Shown here piece by piece: positions 8,968-18,055 of a stretch of 39,214 nt of DNA. The stretch lies in contig CAIVPF010000029.1 of the NCBI GenBank assembly GCA_903907745.1, positions 1 to 39,214 of the forward strand, given 5' to 3'. A program made the translations under genes and the position numbers. The stretch comes from an uncultured Cytophagaceae bacterium (GTDB lineage: Bacteria > Bacteroidota > Bacteroidia > Cytophagales > Spirosomataceae). The notes under the pieces are model-generated. The model was not told where the DNA came from. It saw nothing but the letters and a program-made list of their open reading frames with translations, and made no database searches. Within the stretch, counting starts at the first letter, position 1, and each line of letters starts with the position of its first letter.

Positions 8968-9785
8968 TTCCCTACCAAATTCTCCAAGCAGGCCTAAAGG
9001 ATACCCACACGGAAAAACCGATGGACAGATTTTCTATGTCACTCGCGAATGCGCTCTTAGGAAATCCTTTGGACCAAGCCTGTTTAGAAGTACATTTCCC
9101 TGCCGCGAAAATCAAATGGAATAATAATACCTGGTTTTGTCTTTGTGGCGCAGATTTCACGGCTCGACTGAATGACCTTTCCATCCCAAACAATCGACCC
9201 ATTTTAGCCCCCAAAGGTTCTGTTTTGACTTTTCAAGCACCCGTAAAAGGGGCCAGCGCTTATGTAGCTACGACCGATTATCCATTTCCGCTCGACGAGG
9301 CCAAATGCCTCCCTTGGTCCGCCAATCTGGCTTGGGAAAAAACACCTTGTCACCTCATTCATGTGCTGCCAGGTCGAGATTGGGAACGCTTAACGTCGAG
9401 GGCGCAGCAACAATTTTTTAGCCACATTCAATATCTTTCCCACGAAGCCAATCGCATGGGTTTTCGACTCGAACATCCGCCGCTACAGGTCCGAAATAAG
9501 GAAGATATCTTATCGACCGCGGCGAGTTTTGGAACGGTCCAATTAACCCATGCTGGCCAAATGATTATTCTGATGGCCGACCACCAGTTGACCGGCGGCT
9601 ACCCCATGATCGCCCATGTCATCTCCGCTGATTTACCTAAATTAGCCCAAAAAAGACCCGGAGAGCCCATTCAGTTTAATCTCTGCGACCAAAGCACCGC
9701 TGAAAATCTTTGGAAAAGCCAGCAATTTCACTTGCAACAAATCCAATCTGCCAGTATCCTTAAAATACGTTCCTATGCGAATTGA
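8964..9785 (+). CDS. pxpC: 5-oxoprolinase subunit PxpC (KipA family, biotin-dependent carboxylase-like domain)
   Basis: A 273-residue PxpC/KipA protein, partner of PxpB in ATP-dependent 5-oxoprolinase. Typical motifs are the N-terminal IPYQILQAGL, MSLANALLGNP, LAPKGSVLTF, then a C-terminal MGFRLEHPPL, FGTVQLTHAGQMIILMADHQ and TGGYPMIAHV. I choose the ATG at 8964, which overlaps the pxpB stop as ATGA, and not the in-frame upstream ATG at 8868 that would lie deep within pxpB. The protein is slightly shorter than many relatives (about 290-310 residues). Its 3' end overlaps pxpA by 11 bases, which supports translational coupling of the three subunits. Confidence 0.92.
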   Translation: MIPYQILQAGLKDTHTEKPMDRFSMSLANALLGNPLDQACLEVHFPAAKIKWNNNTWFCLCGADFTARLNDLSIPNNRPILAPKGSVLTFQAPVKGASAYVATTDYPFPLDEAKCLPWSANLAWEKTPCHLIHVLPGRDWERLTSRAQQQFFSHIQYLSHEANRMGFRLEHPPLQVRNKEDILSTAASFGTVQLTHAGQMIILMADHQLTGGYPMIAHVISADLPKLAQKRPGEPIQFNLCDQSTAENLWKSQQFHLQQIQSASILKIRSYAN

Positions 9786-10494
9786 CCTCAATGGTGACAT
9801 GGGCGAAGGCATGCCTAATGACGCTGCGCTTATGCCCTTTCTTAATTCTGCCAACATCGCCTGCGGGTTTCATGCCGGCGACGAAAATACGATGACCGCT
9901 ACCATAAAATTATGTAGGGAATTTGACGTCCACCTGGGAGCGCATCCTTCCTTTCCGGACCGTGCGAATTTTGGAAGGACCATGATGGAGTTCAGTCCAA
10001 AAGAGATCTACGATTTAGTCCGACAGCAGATTCAATTAATAGCGAAGATTGCCTCCGCGCATGGACAAAAATTACATCACGTAAAACCCCATGGCGCTTT
10101 GTACAATGCCTCGGCCAAAGATCCTGTCATCGCCCAGGCGATTGCCCAAGCGGTATTTGATGAAGGGCCAGCTTTGGTGTTGTTTGGTTTGAGTGGCTCT
10201 TGTTCGATCGACAAAGCCGAAGCCATCGGACTAAAAACGGCCCATGAGGTTTTTGCGGATCGCAGGTATCAAAAAGATGGTTCCTTGGTACCAAGAAATC
10301 AGCCAAAAGCCTGTTTGGAAAAGGTAGAAGATGTACTGACCCAGGTAAATCGCATGCTCACATCAAAAGAAGTACAAGCCATCAGCGGGGAGATCATCCC
10401 TCTACAGGTGGACACGATTTGCCTACATGGCGATGGCCCACATGCCTTGGAATTTGCGAAAGCGATTCGGGAATTATTGGATTTGATCAACTGA
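9775..10494 (+). CDS. pxpA: 5-oxoprolinase subunit PxpA (LamB/YcsF family)
   Basis: A 239-residue LamB/YcsF protein, the PxpA subunit that completes 5-oxoprolinase. Signature motifs are the N-terminal DLNGDMGEG, SANIACGFHAGDE, LGAHPSFPDRANFGR, HHVKPHGALYN and the C-terminal VDTICLHGDGPHALEFA. Length is close to the usual 245-255 residues. The ATG lies inside the last codons of pxpC. The last 21 bases overlap the end of the convergent lipoprotein gene, with no hairpin terminator between them. The operon lets the cell recover glutamate from pyroglutamate that forms spontaneously or by enzyme action. Confidence 0.95.
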   Translation: MRIDLNGDMGEGMPNDAALMPFLNSANIACGFHAGDENTMTATIKLCREFDVHLGAHPSFPDRANFGRTMMEFSPKEIYDLVRQQIQLIAKIASAHGQKLHHVKPHGALYNASAKDPVIAQAIAQAVFDEGPALVLFGLSGSCSIDKAEAIGLKTAHEVFADRRYQKDGSLVPRNQPKACLEKVEDVLTQVNRMLTSKEVQAISGEIIPLQVDTICLHGDGPHALEFAKAIRELLDLIN

Positions 10495-11655
10495 AATTCC
10501 TAGAATTTTCTTCGAAACCACATTTAATTGATCCACCGTGCCCTTCAAATGAAAGGTTCGATGGGCATGAAGAAGCGATTGGCCTGGCGCTAAAGCAGCA
10601 GCGGGAGATGAACTTTCGATCTCATAAAAGTTGCCTAATTGTTTGCCATCATTCATACCATCGTTATAGGAATTCACCAAATCCCCTGAAAAAGGATCCT
10701 TTTGATTTTCCCATTTTGAATTCACGTAGGGCTGATCACCGGCTGGAATATCGAATTGAGCGATCGTCAAAACCCCGGAAGAGGCATCATAGCTACAAAT
10801 AAATGGCAAAGCGCGCTTGGGCGAAATGCCGATTTTACTCCTATATTTGGCATCAGCTTTGAAAAAGATTAAGCCTTTTTCATGCCTTAAGCGATCCGCA
10901 GGAACTTTGCCAAAATAATCATCCGTATACACCGGACCCAAATCCTCGCCTTCCCGAACAGGTGCTACGACCATCGTTTTTTCAGAGGCATTTAACATGC
11001 TTAGAATCCAGATGGACAGCATGCCATTCGCTTTATCCCAGGCTTTTTGGCCTGTATTTGTTATCGTGTTTTGCGTTTCGAAACCGACGGTTTGCAGTGC
11101 TGCGGGAAGATCTAGGTCGAGCACTTGATTCATTTGTGCCAAGGACAAAAGTCGAACATTTCGCTCTACCTGAAGATCCAAAGCCACCCCAGAATAATTC
11201 TCGAAATGCATGGATTTTTTAAATTTAGCTTCGGTCTTTGTAGATGAAACTAGGTCAAAGGCTTCTGTATCGATTTCCTTGGGAACTTGCCAATTCGCGA
11301 AAGTAAAAGGCAGGCCCTTTTTGAAATAGATGGAAAATTGACCCCCTTCAGGCCCTAACCAAAAACGCTCTTCACCGCCATAGGCCGACATGTGCGGACT
11401 CGATTTACCTGAGGCGATTAAGTCATAATTTAACCAGCCAAAACTCGCACCCTCCGTCCCTGAGGCGGTACTGGTCATCACTCGGCCTTGCAAACTAGGT
11501 GCCACGATAATCTGTGCATCTGAATCCGTAGCACCGAGTACGATGGCATCAGGCATATGTTTTTTGAGAAATTCAACATCCTCGCCAAAGGTCTTTGGGT
11601 TTTGATTCATCGTACAAGAGAAGAAAAAGGGCAGGAACAAATAAAAATACCTCAT
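10474..11655 (-). CDS. DUF6786-like lipoprotein, function unknown
   Basis: A 393-residue lipoprotein: residues 1-14 form a short lipoprotein signal with a hydrophobic run and Cys14 (LPFFFSC), so it should be anchored in an outer or inner membrane. The mature part has features I associate with the DUF6786 family, for example RVMTSTASG, GGEERFWLGPEGGQF, FTFANWQVP and the C-terminal HRTFHLKG, and may adopt a beta-rich mutarotase-like fold; both the assignment and the fold are tentative. No catalytic residues can be named. Its 3' end overlaps pxpA by 21 bases in convergent orientation. The promoter should lie in the 64-bp gap shared with the divergent haem-binding gene. Confidence 0.75.
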   Translation of the reverse strand: MRYFYLFLPFFFSCTMNQNPKTFGEDVEFLKKHMPDAIVLGATDSDAQIIVAPSLQGRVMTSTASGTEGASFGWLNYDLIASGKSSPHMSAYGGEERFWLGPEGGQFSIYFKKGLPFTFANWQVPKEIDTEAFDLVSSTKTEAKFKKSMHFENYSGVALDLQVERNVRLLSLAQMNQVLDLDLPAALQTVGFETQNTITNTGQKAWDKANGMLSIWILSMLNASEKTMVVAPVREGEDLGPVYTDDYFGKVPADRLRHEKGLIFFKADAKYRSKIGISPKRALPFICSYDASSGVLTIAQFDIPAGDQPYVNSKWENQKDPFSGDLVNSYNDGMNDGKQLGNFYEIESSSPAAALAPGQSLLHAHRTFHLKGTVDQLNVVSKKILGISVDQIQ

Positions 11656-11719
11656 ATAGGGGAATGTGTAACTAAAAATACTAAATTACCCGAATATAAA
11701 TCTGTAAACCCAAGAAATC

Positions 11720-12223
11720 ATGTTAAAAAAAATCATCCTAGGTCTAGTAGGGCTACTCATCGTTATCCAATTCGTGCCCCAAGAAAAAAATCTTTCTGAC
11801 GATCAACTATACGATATTTCAAAAAAATACACCATCCCTGCGGATGTCAACACCATTTTGCAAAATGCGTGTAACGATTGCCATACGAACAAGTCCACTT
11901 ATCCCTGGTATAGTAACATCCAGCCCGTTGGATTTTGGTTAAACGATCACATTAAGGATGGTAAAAAGCATTTGAATTTCTCGACTTTCACCAAAATGCC
12001 TATCGCCGTTCAAAACCATAAATTAGAAGAGGTTGTCGAGCAAACAGAGGAAAAAGAAATGCCAATGCCCTCATATACCTATTTAGGGTTGCATGCGAAG
12101 GCGAATTTATCCGATGAGCAAAGAGCTGTTTTGATTCATTGGGCTAAAGAACAAATGGCCATGTTGAAATCCACCTATCCGGCCGATAGCTTAAAAATGA
12201 AACCTCGCCCGAAAAGGGATTAA
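11720..12223 (+). CDS. Haem-binding domain protein (Haem_bd family)
   Basis: A 167-residue protein with an N-terminal membrane anchor or signal (residues 4-19) and one c-type haem motif CNDCH at residues 51-55, followed by TYPWYSNIQPVGFW, which is typical of the Bacteroidota haem-binding domain family. The haem-bearing part should lie in the periplasm. The role may be electron transfer or haem handling; the family is not well characterised. A TAAATCTG box (one mismatch from consensus) ends 15 bases before the ATG. A strong hairpin at 12239-12263 ends the transcript, so it is probably not in one operon with the following receptor gene. Confidence 0.85.
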   Translation: MLKKIILGLVGLLIVIQFVPQEKNLSDDQLYDISKKYTIPADVNTILQNACNDCHTNKSTYPWYSNIQPVGFWLNDHIKDGKKHLNFSTFTKMPIAVQNHKLEEVVEQTEEKEMPMPSYTYLGLHAKANLSDEQRAVLIHWAKEQMAMLKSTYPADSLKMKPRPKRD

Positions 12224-12238
12224 AATTTTTTATTTCTT

Positions 12239-12269
12239 AACACGGCTTTCAATGAGCCGTGTTATTTTT
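12239..12269 (+). terminator. Intrinsic terminator of the haem-binding gene
   Basis: A perfect 9-bp stem, AACACGGCT (12239-12247) pairing with AGCCGTGTT (12255-12263), with a 7-base loop is followed by ATTTTT. It lies 16 bases after the stop codon. The T-run is at the same time the -7 box of the next gene. Confidence 0.85.
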
Positions 12270-12270
12270 G
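12263..12270 (+). promoter_or_regulatory. -7 promoter box of the TonB receptor gene
   Basis: TATTTTTG is a perfect TAnnTTTG match and ends four bases before the ATG at 12275. Its first T is the last base of the upstream terminator stem. Confidence 0.6.
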
Positions 12271-12274
12271 TGCC

Positions 12275-14260
12275 ATGAAATTACTTTTACTATGCCTGCT
12301 GCCATATTTGAGTATGGCTTTTACGTCAACAGACACCTTACAAAATGTGATTGTCAGCGCTAGCCGACAAAGCATCAGCACTCAAAAAACTCCATTCACC
12401 ACCTATCGAATTAATACGAGCGAAAAAGCGAGTCGGAACAGCCCCGACCTTTTACTCAATAGCCCAGGCGTATTTCTTCAAAAAACCAATCATGGTGGCG
12501 GTTCTGCCTTTGTTCGTGGACTGACGGGTAATCAAACCTTATTGGTCGTCGACGGCATTCGGTTCAATAATTCCACCTTCCGCTATGGCCCAAATCAATA
12601 TTTAAACACGATTGACCCCTTCAGTTTATCACATATCGAAATTTTAAAAGGGTCGGGCTCCGTGCAATACGGATCAGATGCTTTAACTGGTGTTTTGCAT
12701 TTTTTTACCGAAAAACCCGAATTTTCAGCTGCATCATTATGGCGGACAACCTTAGGGACACGCTGGGCGGGACAAGGCATGGAACAGACTTGGCAAGCTA
12801 AAACCGCGTATTCCTCCGACAAAACAGCCTTTATCGTATCGGGTTCATCACGTCAATTTGGAGATATCACGCGGGGAAATGGCCTAGGCTTTCAGTCGCC
12901 CACAGCTTATGACGAATGGTCGTATTTGGCCAAAATCCGTCAAAAAATAAACCCCCATTGGACACTAGAAGGTTTACTCCAACATACAACGCAAAGCCAT
13001 GTGCCCGTATATCACAAGATCGTATTAGAGAATTTTTTAATAAATGAAATGGATTTGCAGCGGTATCAAAAGGCCTACGTTCGTGCGCAAGGTACGTTTG
13101 AATCGAAGGCATGGAGCGCGGTGGAAGTGACCGTGTCGCGGCAAAATAGCTTAGAAAACCGAAAATTGCAGAAAAAGGGATCCACCACCCTGCGGGCGGA
13201 AACAGATGAAGTAGAAACCTTGGGATTGACAGGCCAGGTAAAGAGTATTTTGGGTAAAAACTGGTCAGCTGTAAGTGGTTTTGATTATTATCAAGATGCC
13301 GTTTTGAGTGCGCGCGCGGATATTTCAACGACCCTGGGCACATCCAAATCGCTCCGAGGTTTATATCCGAATCAATCCACATATGGATATCAATCGGTAT
13401 TTTCGTTGCATCATATCGATTTGGACCGCTGGCAAATCGAAGCCGGTCTTCGCTACCACAGGGGTCTAGCTACCTTACCTGACACGACGGTGGGGCAAAG
13501 CAAAATACAATTTGGCGCATGGGTGTATTCCTTGGGGCTAACACGTTTGCTTGGGAATAATTTGGCACTTTTCGCACAGACCAATTCAGGTTTTCGGGCG
13601 CCTAATTTAGATGATTTAGGGAGTTTAGGTATCGTTGATTTTCGCTATGAATTACCTGCGTTTGATTTAAAACCAGAATATTCGCAAAATTATGAACTAG
13701 GCCTCAAATGGCAGAATAGTCGTTTTCAGAATGAGATTTCGGTATTCAGAACGCAATTAACCAATTTAATCACGCGCATTAAAACCGCACAAATCATCCA
13801 AGGCTATCCGGTCTATGTGAAGCAAAATGTGGATGAAGCCTATGTGACGGGGGCTGAATGGGCAGGTTTATTGGAGATAAATCCTGCATGGAAAATTCGA
13901 GGGCAAGTGTCCTATGTGTTTGGTCAAAATGTGACTCAAAATGAACCCCTTCGACGTATCCCTCCGATGCATGGGGGTGTGAAGGTGATGCGTCAACAAG
14001 GTCATTTCCAAACGGGAGCCGAACTTGTTTTTGCGGGAGAACAAACGCGCTTAAGTGCCGGAGATAAATCAGATAATCGAATGAATCCGATGGGAACCGC
14101 CGGCTGGGCCATTGTCAATGCGGAAGCCGCTTATGCTTGGAAGTCCATTCGGCTTTCTGTACAAGCCCAAAACTTGGGGGATGTCGATTATCGCATGCAC
14201 GGTTCTGGAATCAATGGAGTGGGCCGTAGTATTTGGGCCCAACTCCATTGTTCCTTTTAA
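12275..14260 (+). CDS. TonB-dependent outer membrane receptor
   Basis: A 661-residue outer membrane active-transport receptor. A signal peptide (residues about 1-16) is followed by a TonB-box-like stretch ([11 protein letters not shown]), a plug domain (about 45-150; motifs [52 protein letters not shown]) and a beta-barrel ending in an aromatic residue (LHCSF). It lacks the N-terminal carboxypeptidase-like domain of SusC proteins and has the small size of vitamin B12, haem or siderophore receptors. The plug segment [14 protein letters not shown] recalls haem receptors, and the preceding gene encodes a haem-binding protein, but the substrate remains inference. The stop overlaps that of the convergent GH95 gene. 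Confidence 0.9.
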   Translation: MKLLLLCLLPYLSMAFTSTDTLQNVIVSASRQSISTQKTPFTTYRINTSEKASRNSPDLLLNSPGVFLQKTNHGGGSAFVRGLTGNQTLLVVDGIRFNNSTFRYGPNQYLNTIDPFSLSHIEILKGSGSVQYGSDALTGVLHFFTEKPEFSAASLWRTTLGTRWAGQGMEQTWQAKTAYSSDKTAFIVSGSSRQFGDITRGNGLGFQSPTAYDEWSYLAKIRQKINPHWTLEGLLQHTTQSHVPVYHKIVLENFLINEMDLQRYQKAYVRAQGTFESKAWSAVEVTVSRQNSLENRKLQKKGSTTLRAETDEVETLGLTGQVKSILGKNWSAVSGFDYYQDAVLSARADISTTLGTSKSLRGLYPNQSTYGYQSVFSLHHIDLDRWQIEAGLRYHRGLATLPDTTVGQSKIQFGAWVYSLGLTRLLGNNLALFAQTNSGFRAPNLDDLGSLGIVDFRYELPAFDLKPEYSQNYELGLKWQNSRFQNEISVFRTQLTNLITRIKTAQIIQGYPVYVKQNVDEAYVTGAEWAGLLEINPAWKIRGQVSYVFGQNVTQNEPLRRIPPMHGGVKVMRQQGHFQTGAELVFAGEQTRLSAGDKSDNRMNPMGTAGWAIVNAEAAYAWKSIRLSVQAQNLGDVDYRMHGSGINGVGRSIWAQLHCSF

Positions 14261-16656
14261 AATTGAATCAACGCATTCGTTTTCAGTTTTTTAAGGGTGC
14301 CGTTGATTTTCACCTGGGCAAAGGCTTGCGTGCTTGATTTCACTCGCAGCGATTTCACTTTTCCTTGTGCCCAATCCATATCGATCTCAAAAGCCCCACG
14401 GGTTTTGAGTCCTTTGACCGAACCTGAATTCCAGGTTTTCGGACAAGCGGGTAATAGCTCAATGAGTGTTGGACTCGATTGAACCAGCATTTCAGCCACG
14501 GCGGCCGCCCCACCAAAATTCCCGTCGATTTGAAAAGGAGGATGCGCATCAAAAAGATTTGGATAGGTTCCCCCGCCACGTTTGTAATTAATTTTGACGC
14601 CATCGGGTTCTACATAGCGCAATAATTCACGGTACATTTTATAGGCATGATCGCCGTCTTTGAGCCGCGCCCAAAGATTAATCCGCCAGCCTTTCGACCA
14701 GCCCGTGGTTTCATCCCCTTTAATTTCCAAGGTCTTTTTCGAGGCCGCAGCGACTGCCGGCGTTTCGTCGAGCGTCACGTGAGTTCCCGGATAAAGGCCG
14801 TATAAATGGCTTTGATGGCGGTGTAAAGGATCTTTATCTGGCCAGTCGAAATACCATTCTTGCAGGCTTCCGTTTTCACTCACTTGGTAGGGATATAAAT
14901 TCGCTAATGCCTTTTCCAAAGACGCTTGGAACGCCGGGTCCTTCTTCAGGATTTTTTCAGCGGCGATCATGTCCAAAAACAATTCACGAATCATGGCTAA
15001 ATCCGCCGTTCCTCCATAAGCCGTTTCGCCTTTATAACCCGTCGGGGTCACGTATTGATTTTCAGGCGAGGTGGATGGCGAGGTGATCAGTTTTCCTTTG
15101 GCATCTTGAATTAAAAATGCGAGGCAAAATTCAGCTGCCCCTTTCATGATGGGATAGGCTTGGGTTTGCAAGAAATTCTTGTCTTGATTGAACAAATAAT
15201 GTTCCCATAAATGCGCGGAGGCCCAGGCGGCACCCATGGGCCAGTTGGCCCAACTCGGATTCCCATTCCCAAAATCCCCCACGGGATTCGTCATGGCCCA
15301 AATATCGGAGTTATGGTGACACACCCAGCCCGGTAAATTGTAAAAGGTTTGCGCGGTGATACGGCCCGTTTTTTCCAAATTCCCTAAAAAGGACAAAAAG
15401 GATTGATGCATTTCGGGGAGGTTGGTATTTTCTGCGAGCCAGTAATTTTCCTCGGCATTAATGTTCATGGTATAATTGCTCGACCAAGGCGGCTGGATAT
15501 GTGGATTCCAAAGTCCCTGTAAATTTGCAGGAACGCCTGGGGTACGGGAACTAGCAATCAATAAATAGCGCCCGTATTGAAAATAAAGTGTTTCCAAATA
15601 GGAATCCGTGGCGCCGGTGGCGTATCGACGGAGGCGCTGGTCGGTAGGTAAATCAGGGGCGTCGTTTTGATTTAATTGGAGCGAGACGCGTTTGAAGAAT
15701 TTTTGATAATCCTGCATATGCCGACTTTTCAGCTCAGAAATGCTTTTTCGGGAAGCCAATTGCAAACGATTTTCAGCGATTTGATCGTCATTTAGGCCGT
15801 CTTTGGCGGGGTTTTTATCAAAGCCGTTGAAGGAGGTCGCTAGGGAAACGAGCACTACGGCTTCGGTGGCATTCGAAAGACTAAGCGTAGAATCAGTTTG
15901 GGTGACCTTGCCGTCGGTGGATTGGATTAAAACGTCTGTAGAGAAGCGCGTCCCGCGGTCATCTTGGTAGATAATGGAATTCCCTTTTTTGCGGACGTAA
16001 TTCGGTTCGGCACGAACGGGGGCGGAGCCGCGAAAATGGAGGTGTTGGGTCGTCGATTTTGCCTTATAATTTAGCAAAGAATTGAAACGAACGGCGAAAT
16101 TTAATCCGCCGGCTTTTTGGCTAGTGAGGTGAATGACGAGTACACGGTCGGGATTGGAGACGAAATATTCGCGTTGGATTTGATTCCCATCGGCGGCGTA
16201 TTTCACGGTGGCCATGGCGCGGTCGAGGTCTAATTCGCGGTAATATTGATCCGTTTTTTGGGCTTTAAAATCGAGGTAGAGGGTTCCGAGAGGTGCGTAG
16301 GATTCGGAGAATTTGCCTTGCATTTTTCGGATGAGGGAATCGGCCAGTTTGTAGTTTTCATTTTTCAAGGCGGCGCGAACACCCGGCAGATTTTTATAGG
16401 CCTCGGGGTTCATGCGGGGATCCATGGGTTCGCCGGACCAAAGAGTGATGTCATTCAAGAAGATTTTATCACTTTCGGTACCCCCGAAGACGGTGGCGCC
16501 TTGAGTGCCATTGCCGAGTACGAGCGCTTCTTCGAAATATTGGGCGGGTTTATCGTACCAGAGTTTGAGTTTTTGAGGTTTTTGACCCCATAATAATGCA
16601 CCAGGTAGGAGCACACAAGCGATCGTCAGGACCTGGGAGATGCGGAAAATTTTCAT
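14257..16656 (-). CDS. GH95 family glycoside hydrolase (alpha-L-fucosidase/galactosidase type)
   Basis: A 799-residue exported enzyme of family GH95, inverting hydrolases that remove terminal L-fucose (some members L-galactose). Signal peptide residues 1-24, predicted cut LWG|Q. The N-terminal beta domain begins [19 protein letters not shown]; the alpha-barrel has [10 protein letters not shown] (about 398, with the two catalytic-site Asn), [10 protein letters not shown] (about 529, with the catalytic Glu) and [10 protein letters not shown] (about 709, with the Asp). All active-site residues known for the family appear present, so it should be active. It is the second gene of a unit with the sugar isomerase, only two bases downstream of that gene's stop. 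Its end overlaps the receptor stop at TTAA. Confidence 0.92.
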   Translation of the reverse strand: MKIFRISQVLTIACVLLPGALLWGQKPQKLKLWYDKPAQYFEEALVLGNGTQGATVFGGTESDKIFLNDITLWSGEPMDPRMNPEAYKNLPGVRAALKNENYKLADSLIRKMQGKFSESYAPLGTLYLDFKAQKTDQYYRELDLDRAMATVKYAADGNQIQREYFVSNPDRVLVIHLTSQKAGGLNFAVRFNSLLNYKAKSTTQHLHFRGSAPVRAEPNYVRKKGNSIIYQDDRGTRFSTDVLIQSTDGKVTQTDSTLSLSNATEAVVLVSLATSFNGFDKNPAKDGLNDDQIAENRLQLASRKSISELKSRHMQDYQKFFKRVSLQLNQNDAPDLPTDQRLRRYATGATDSYLETLYFQYGRYLLIASSRTPGVPANLQGLWNPHIQPPWSSNYTMNINAEENYWLAENTNLPEMHQSFLSFLGNLEKTGRITAQTFYNLPGWVCHHNSDIWAMTNPVGDFGNGNPSWANWPMGAAWASAHLWEHYLFNQDKNFLQTQAYPIMKGAAEFCLAFLIQDAKGKLITSPSTSPENQYVTPTGYKGETAYGGTADLAMIRELFLDMIAAEKILKKDPAFQASLEKALANLYPYQVSENGSLQEWYFDWPDKDPLHRHQSHLYGLYPGTHVTLDETPAVAAASKKTLEIKGDETTGWSKGWRINLWARLKDGDHAYKMYRELLRYVEPDGVKINYKRGGGTYPNLFDAHPPFQIDGNFGGAAAVAEMLVQSSPTLIELLPACPKTWNSGSVKGLKTRGAFEIDMDWAQGKVKSLRVKSSTQAFAQVKINGTLKKLKTNALIQF

Positions 16657-16658
16657 TT

Positions 16659-17585
16659 TTAAAGGCTAATGGCTTTTAATTTGGATAGACCGGTTTTGGC
16701 GACGAGGAGAGCGTCTTGTTGGTACAGCGTTTTATTAAACAATTCCAAAGACAAAATCACGGGTTTATCTGAAGGTTTTAACATGCCTACGATTTTCGCG
16801 ATGGGCGCTTCGCCGTCTCCAGCATAGATGCGGTCGGCATCGGTGATTTGGGTGGGTTTTAGGTTCGTCGTGTAGTCGTTCACATGAAAGATGTCGATGG
16901 CCATTTCACCGACTAAATGAAGAGAATCCGGGCTGGATTCGCCTTTGTAGATATGAAAAATATCGAGGAGTAATTTGGCTTCGGGGTGGGCGGCTTCGGC
17001 GGCGACAAAGAGGACATCGGCGACGCGATTAAGGTTTTTGGAGTGACCCCACATTTCGAGTTGGGGTATCACCTGCATAGAAACGCCCAAATCGAGAATG
17101 GCACGATAGCGTTCGGCGGCTTTACGTAGATCGAGGCCGGGTTCTTTCGTCGCACCCATGGGTGGGGCGGCGGTGCGGGGGCAGCCCAATTGGGCGAGCA
17201 TGTCCATTTCGCGTTTCATTTGTTCGAGGCCGGCGCTGCGGGTGGCGGCATCGTCCACGATCCATTGGGCGAAACCGATGGCGTTTTGAATGTGGAGACC
17301 GAGGTCATCGATGCGTTTTTTGGCATCTTTCAGGGTCCCCCCAGATTTAAGATAGGCTTCCAGGGTGGGGATCCAAATCTCGCAATGTTTGTAACCGGCT
17401 TGGGCGGCGACTTCGAGTTCTTTGATGAAACCGAGTTTTTGGCCCATGATGGTACTCATGTTGAGCGAATATTCGACATTTTTTTTCTTGGCGATTGGCG
17501 CATTGGCCTCCGCAGAGGCGGGGATAAGGGCCATTCCGGCGGCACTTCCTGACGCTTTTAATAGCGCCCGACGACTCATGTTCAT
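16659..17585 (-). CDS. Tat-exported sugar phosphate isomerase/epimerase-like TIM barrel protein
   Basis: A 308-residue protein of the xylose isomerase-like TIM barrel superfamily. The N-terminus [10 protein letters not shown] is a twin-arginine signal followed by a hydrophobic stretch, so the folded protein should be exported to the periplasm, probably with its metal bound. Likely metal ligands are the Glu in PQLEMWGH, Asp and His in [10 protein letters not shown], His in FHVND and Glu in LSLELFN. Related proteins isomerise or epimerise sugars or act on inositol-type substrates; the exact reaction cannot be told. It is the first gene of a two-gene unit with the GH95 enzyme, so it may process the sugar set free by that glycosidase. 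A 95-bp gap separates it from the divergent gene. Confidence 0.85.
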   Translation of the reverse strand: MNMSRRALLKASGSAAGMALIPASAEANAPIAKKKNVEYSLNMSTIMGQKLGFIKELEVAAQAGYKHCEIWIPTLEAYLKSGGTLKDAKKRIDDLGLHIQNAIGFAQWIVDDAATRSAGLEQMKREMDMLAQLGCPRTAAPPMGATKEPGLDLRKAAERYRAILDLGVSMQVIPQLEMWGHSKNLNRVADVLFVAAEAAHPEAKLLLDIFHIYKGESSPDSLHLVGEMAIDIFHVNDYTTNLKPTQITDADRIYAGDGEAPIAKIVGMLKPSDKPVILSLELFNKTLYQQDALLVAKTGLSKLKAISL

Positions 17586-17654
17586 AGGGATAGGTTTGTT
17601 AATTTTTCAATCAATAAACCAAATTAAGGAAATTTAGACAAAAATAACTTATTT

Positions 17655-17662
17655 TAGATTTG
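17655..17662 (+). promoter_or_regulatory. -7 promoter box
   Basis: TAGATTTG matches TAnnTTTG and ends 18 bases before the ATG at 17681, which leaves a short leader. Confidence 0.5.
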
Positions 17663-17680
17663 GCATTTTGAATTCCCCCC

Positions 17681-18055
17681 ATGTCTAAAAAGATATTAAT
17701 CCTTTTCGTTGCCCTGTTAATTTTTTTTGTCATTCGAAATTTTACTCGATTACCACAGAAAGATATCCCCACCTTGGCCATTGAAAAATCGATTCAAGCG
17801 CTTAAAAATAAACTCCCCACAAAAGGTCATATCGCCTATTATTCGAATAGCTATGACGATGGGCTTTATTTTACGGCCCAACTCATGCTTAGCCCTTTAA
17901 TTGTTAGCAAATTTGGCCTACAAGACTCCGTCATATTTTTGTTTGATGGCTCCAAAAAAGACAGCCTTTTTTCCCTTAAAAAATTACCCTATCGCGTTAT
18001 TGATTCCGCGCAGCACGGCGACGTGACCACCTATTTACTCCTTCGAAACAAATGA
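17681..18055 (+). CDS. Small membrane-anchored protein, function unknown
   Basis: A 124-residue protein that I do not recognise. Residues 4-19 form a hydrophobic helix, followed by a basic/polar stretch and a small soluble domain of about 100 residues with alternating hydrophobic strands (HIAYYSNSYDDGLYFTAQL, then DSVIFLFDG, and a C-terminal TTYLLLRNK). It overlaps the following GT-C-like gene by four bases (ATGA), so the two are translationally coupled and may work together. It could be a periplasm-facing accessory domain of the membrane transferase; this is inference from position only. Confidence 0.75.
   Translation: MSKKILILFVALLIFFVIRNFTRLPQKDIPTLAIEKSIQALKNKLPTKGHIAYYSNSYDDGLYFTAQLMLSPLIVSKFGLQDSVIFLFDGSKKDSLFSLKKLPYRVIDSAQHGDVTTYLLLRNK

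Noticed and set aside
12867-13382. 171-codon minus-strand open frame
   Set aside because: It is antisense to the TonB receptor gene and has no recognisable domain.
11720-14260. Haem-binding gene and TonB receptor as one haem-uptake operon
   Set aside because: A strong terminator and a separate promoter lie between them; a functional link is possible but not shown.
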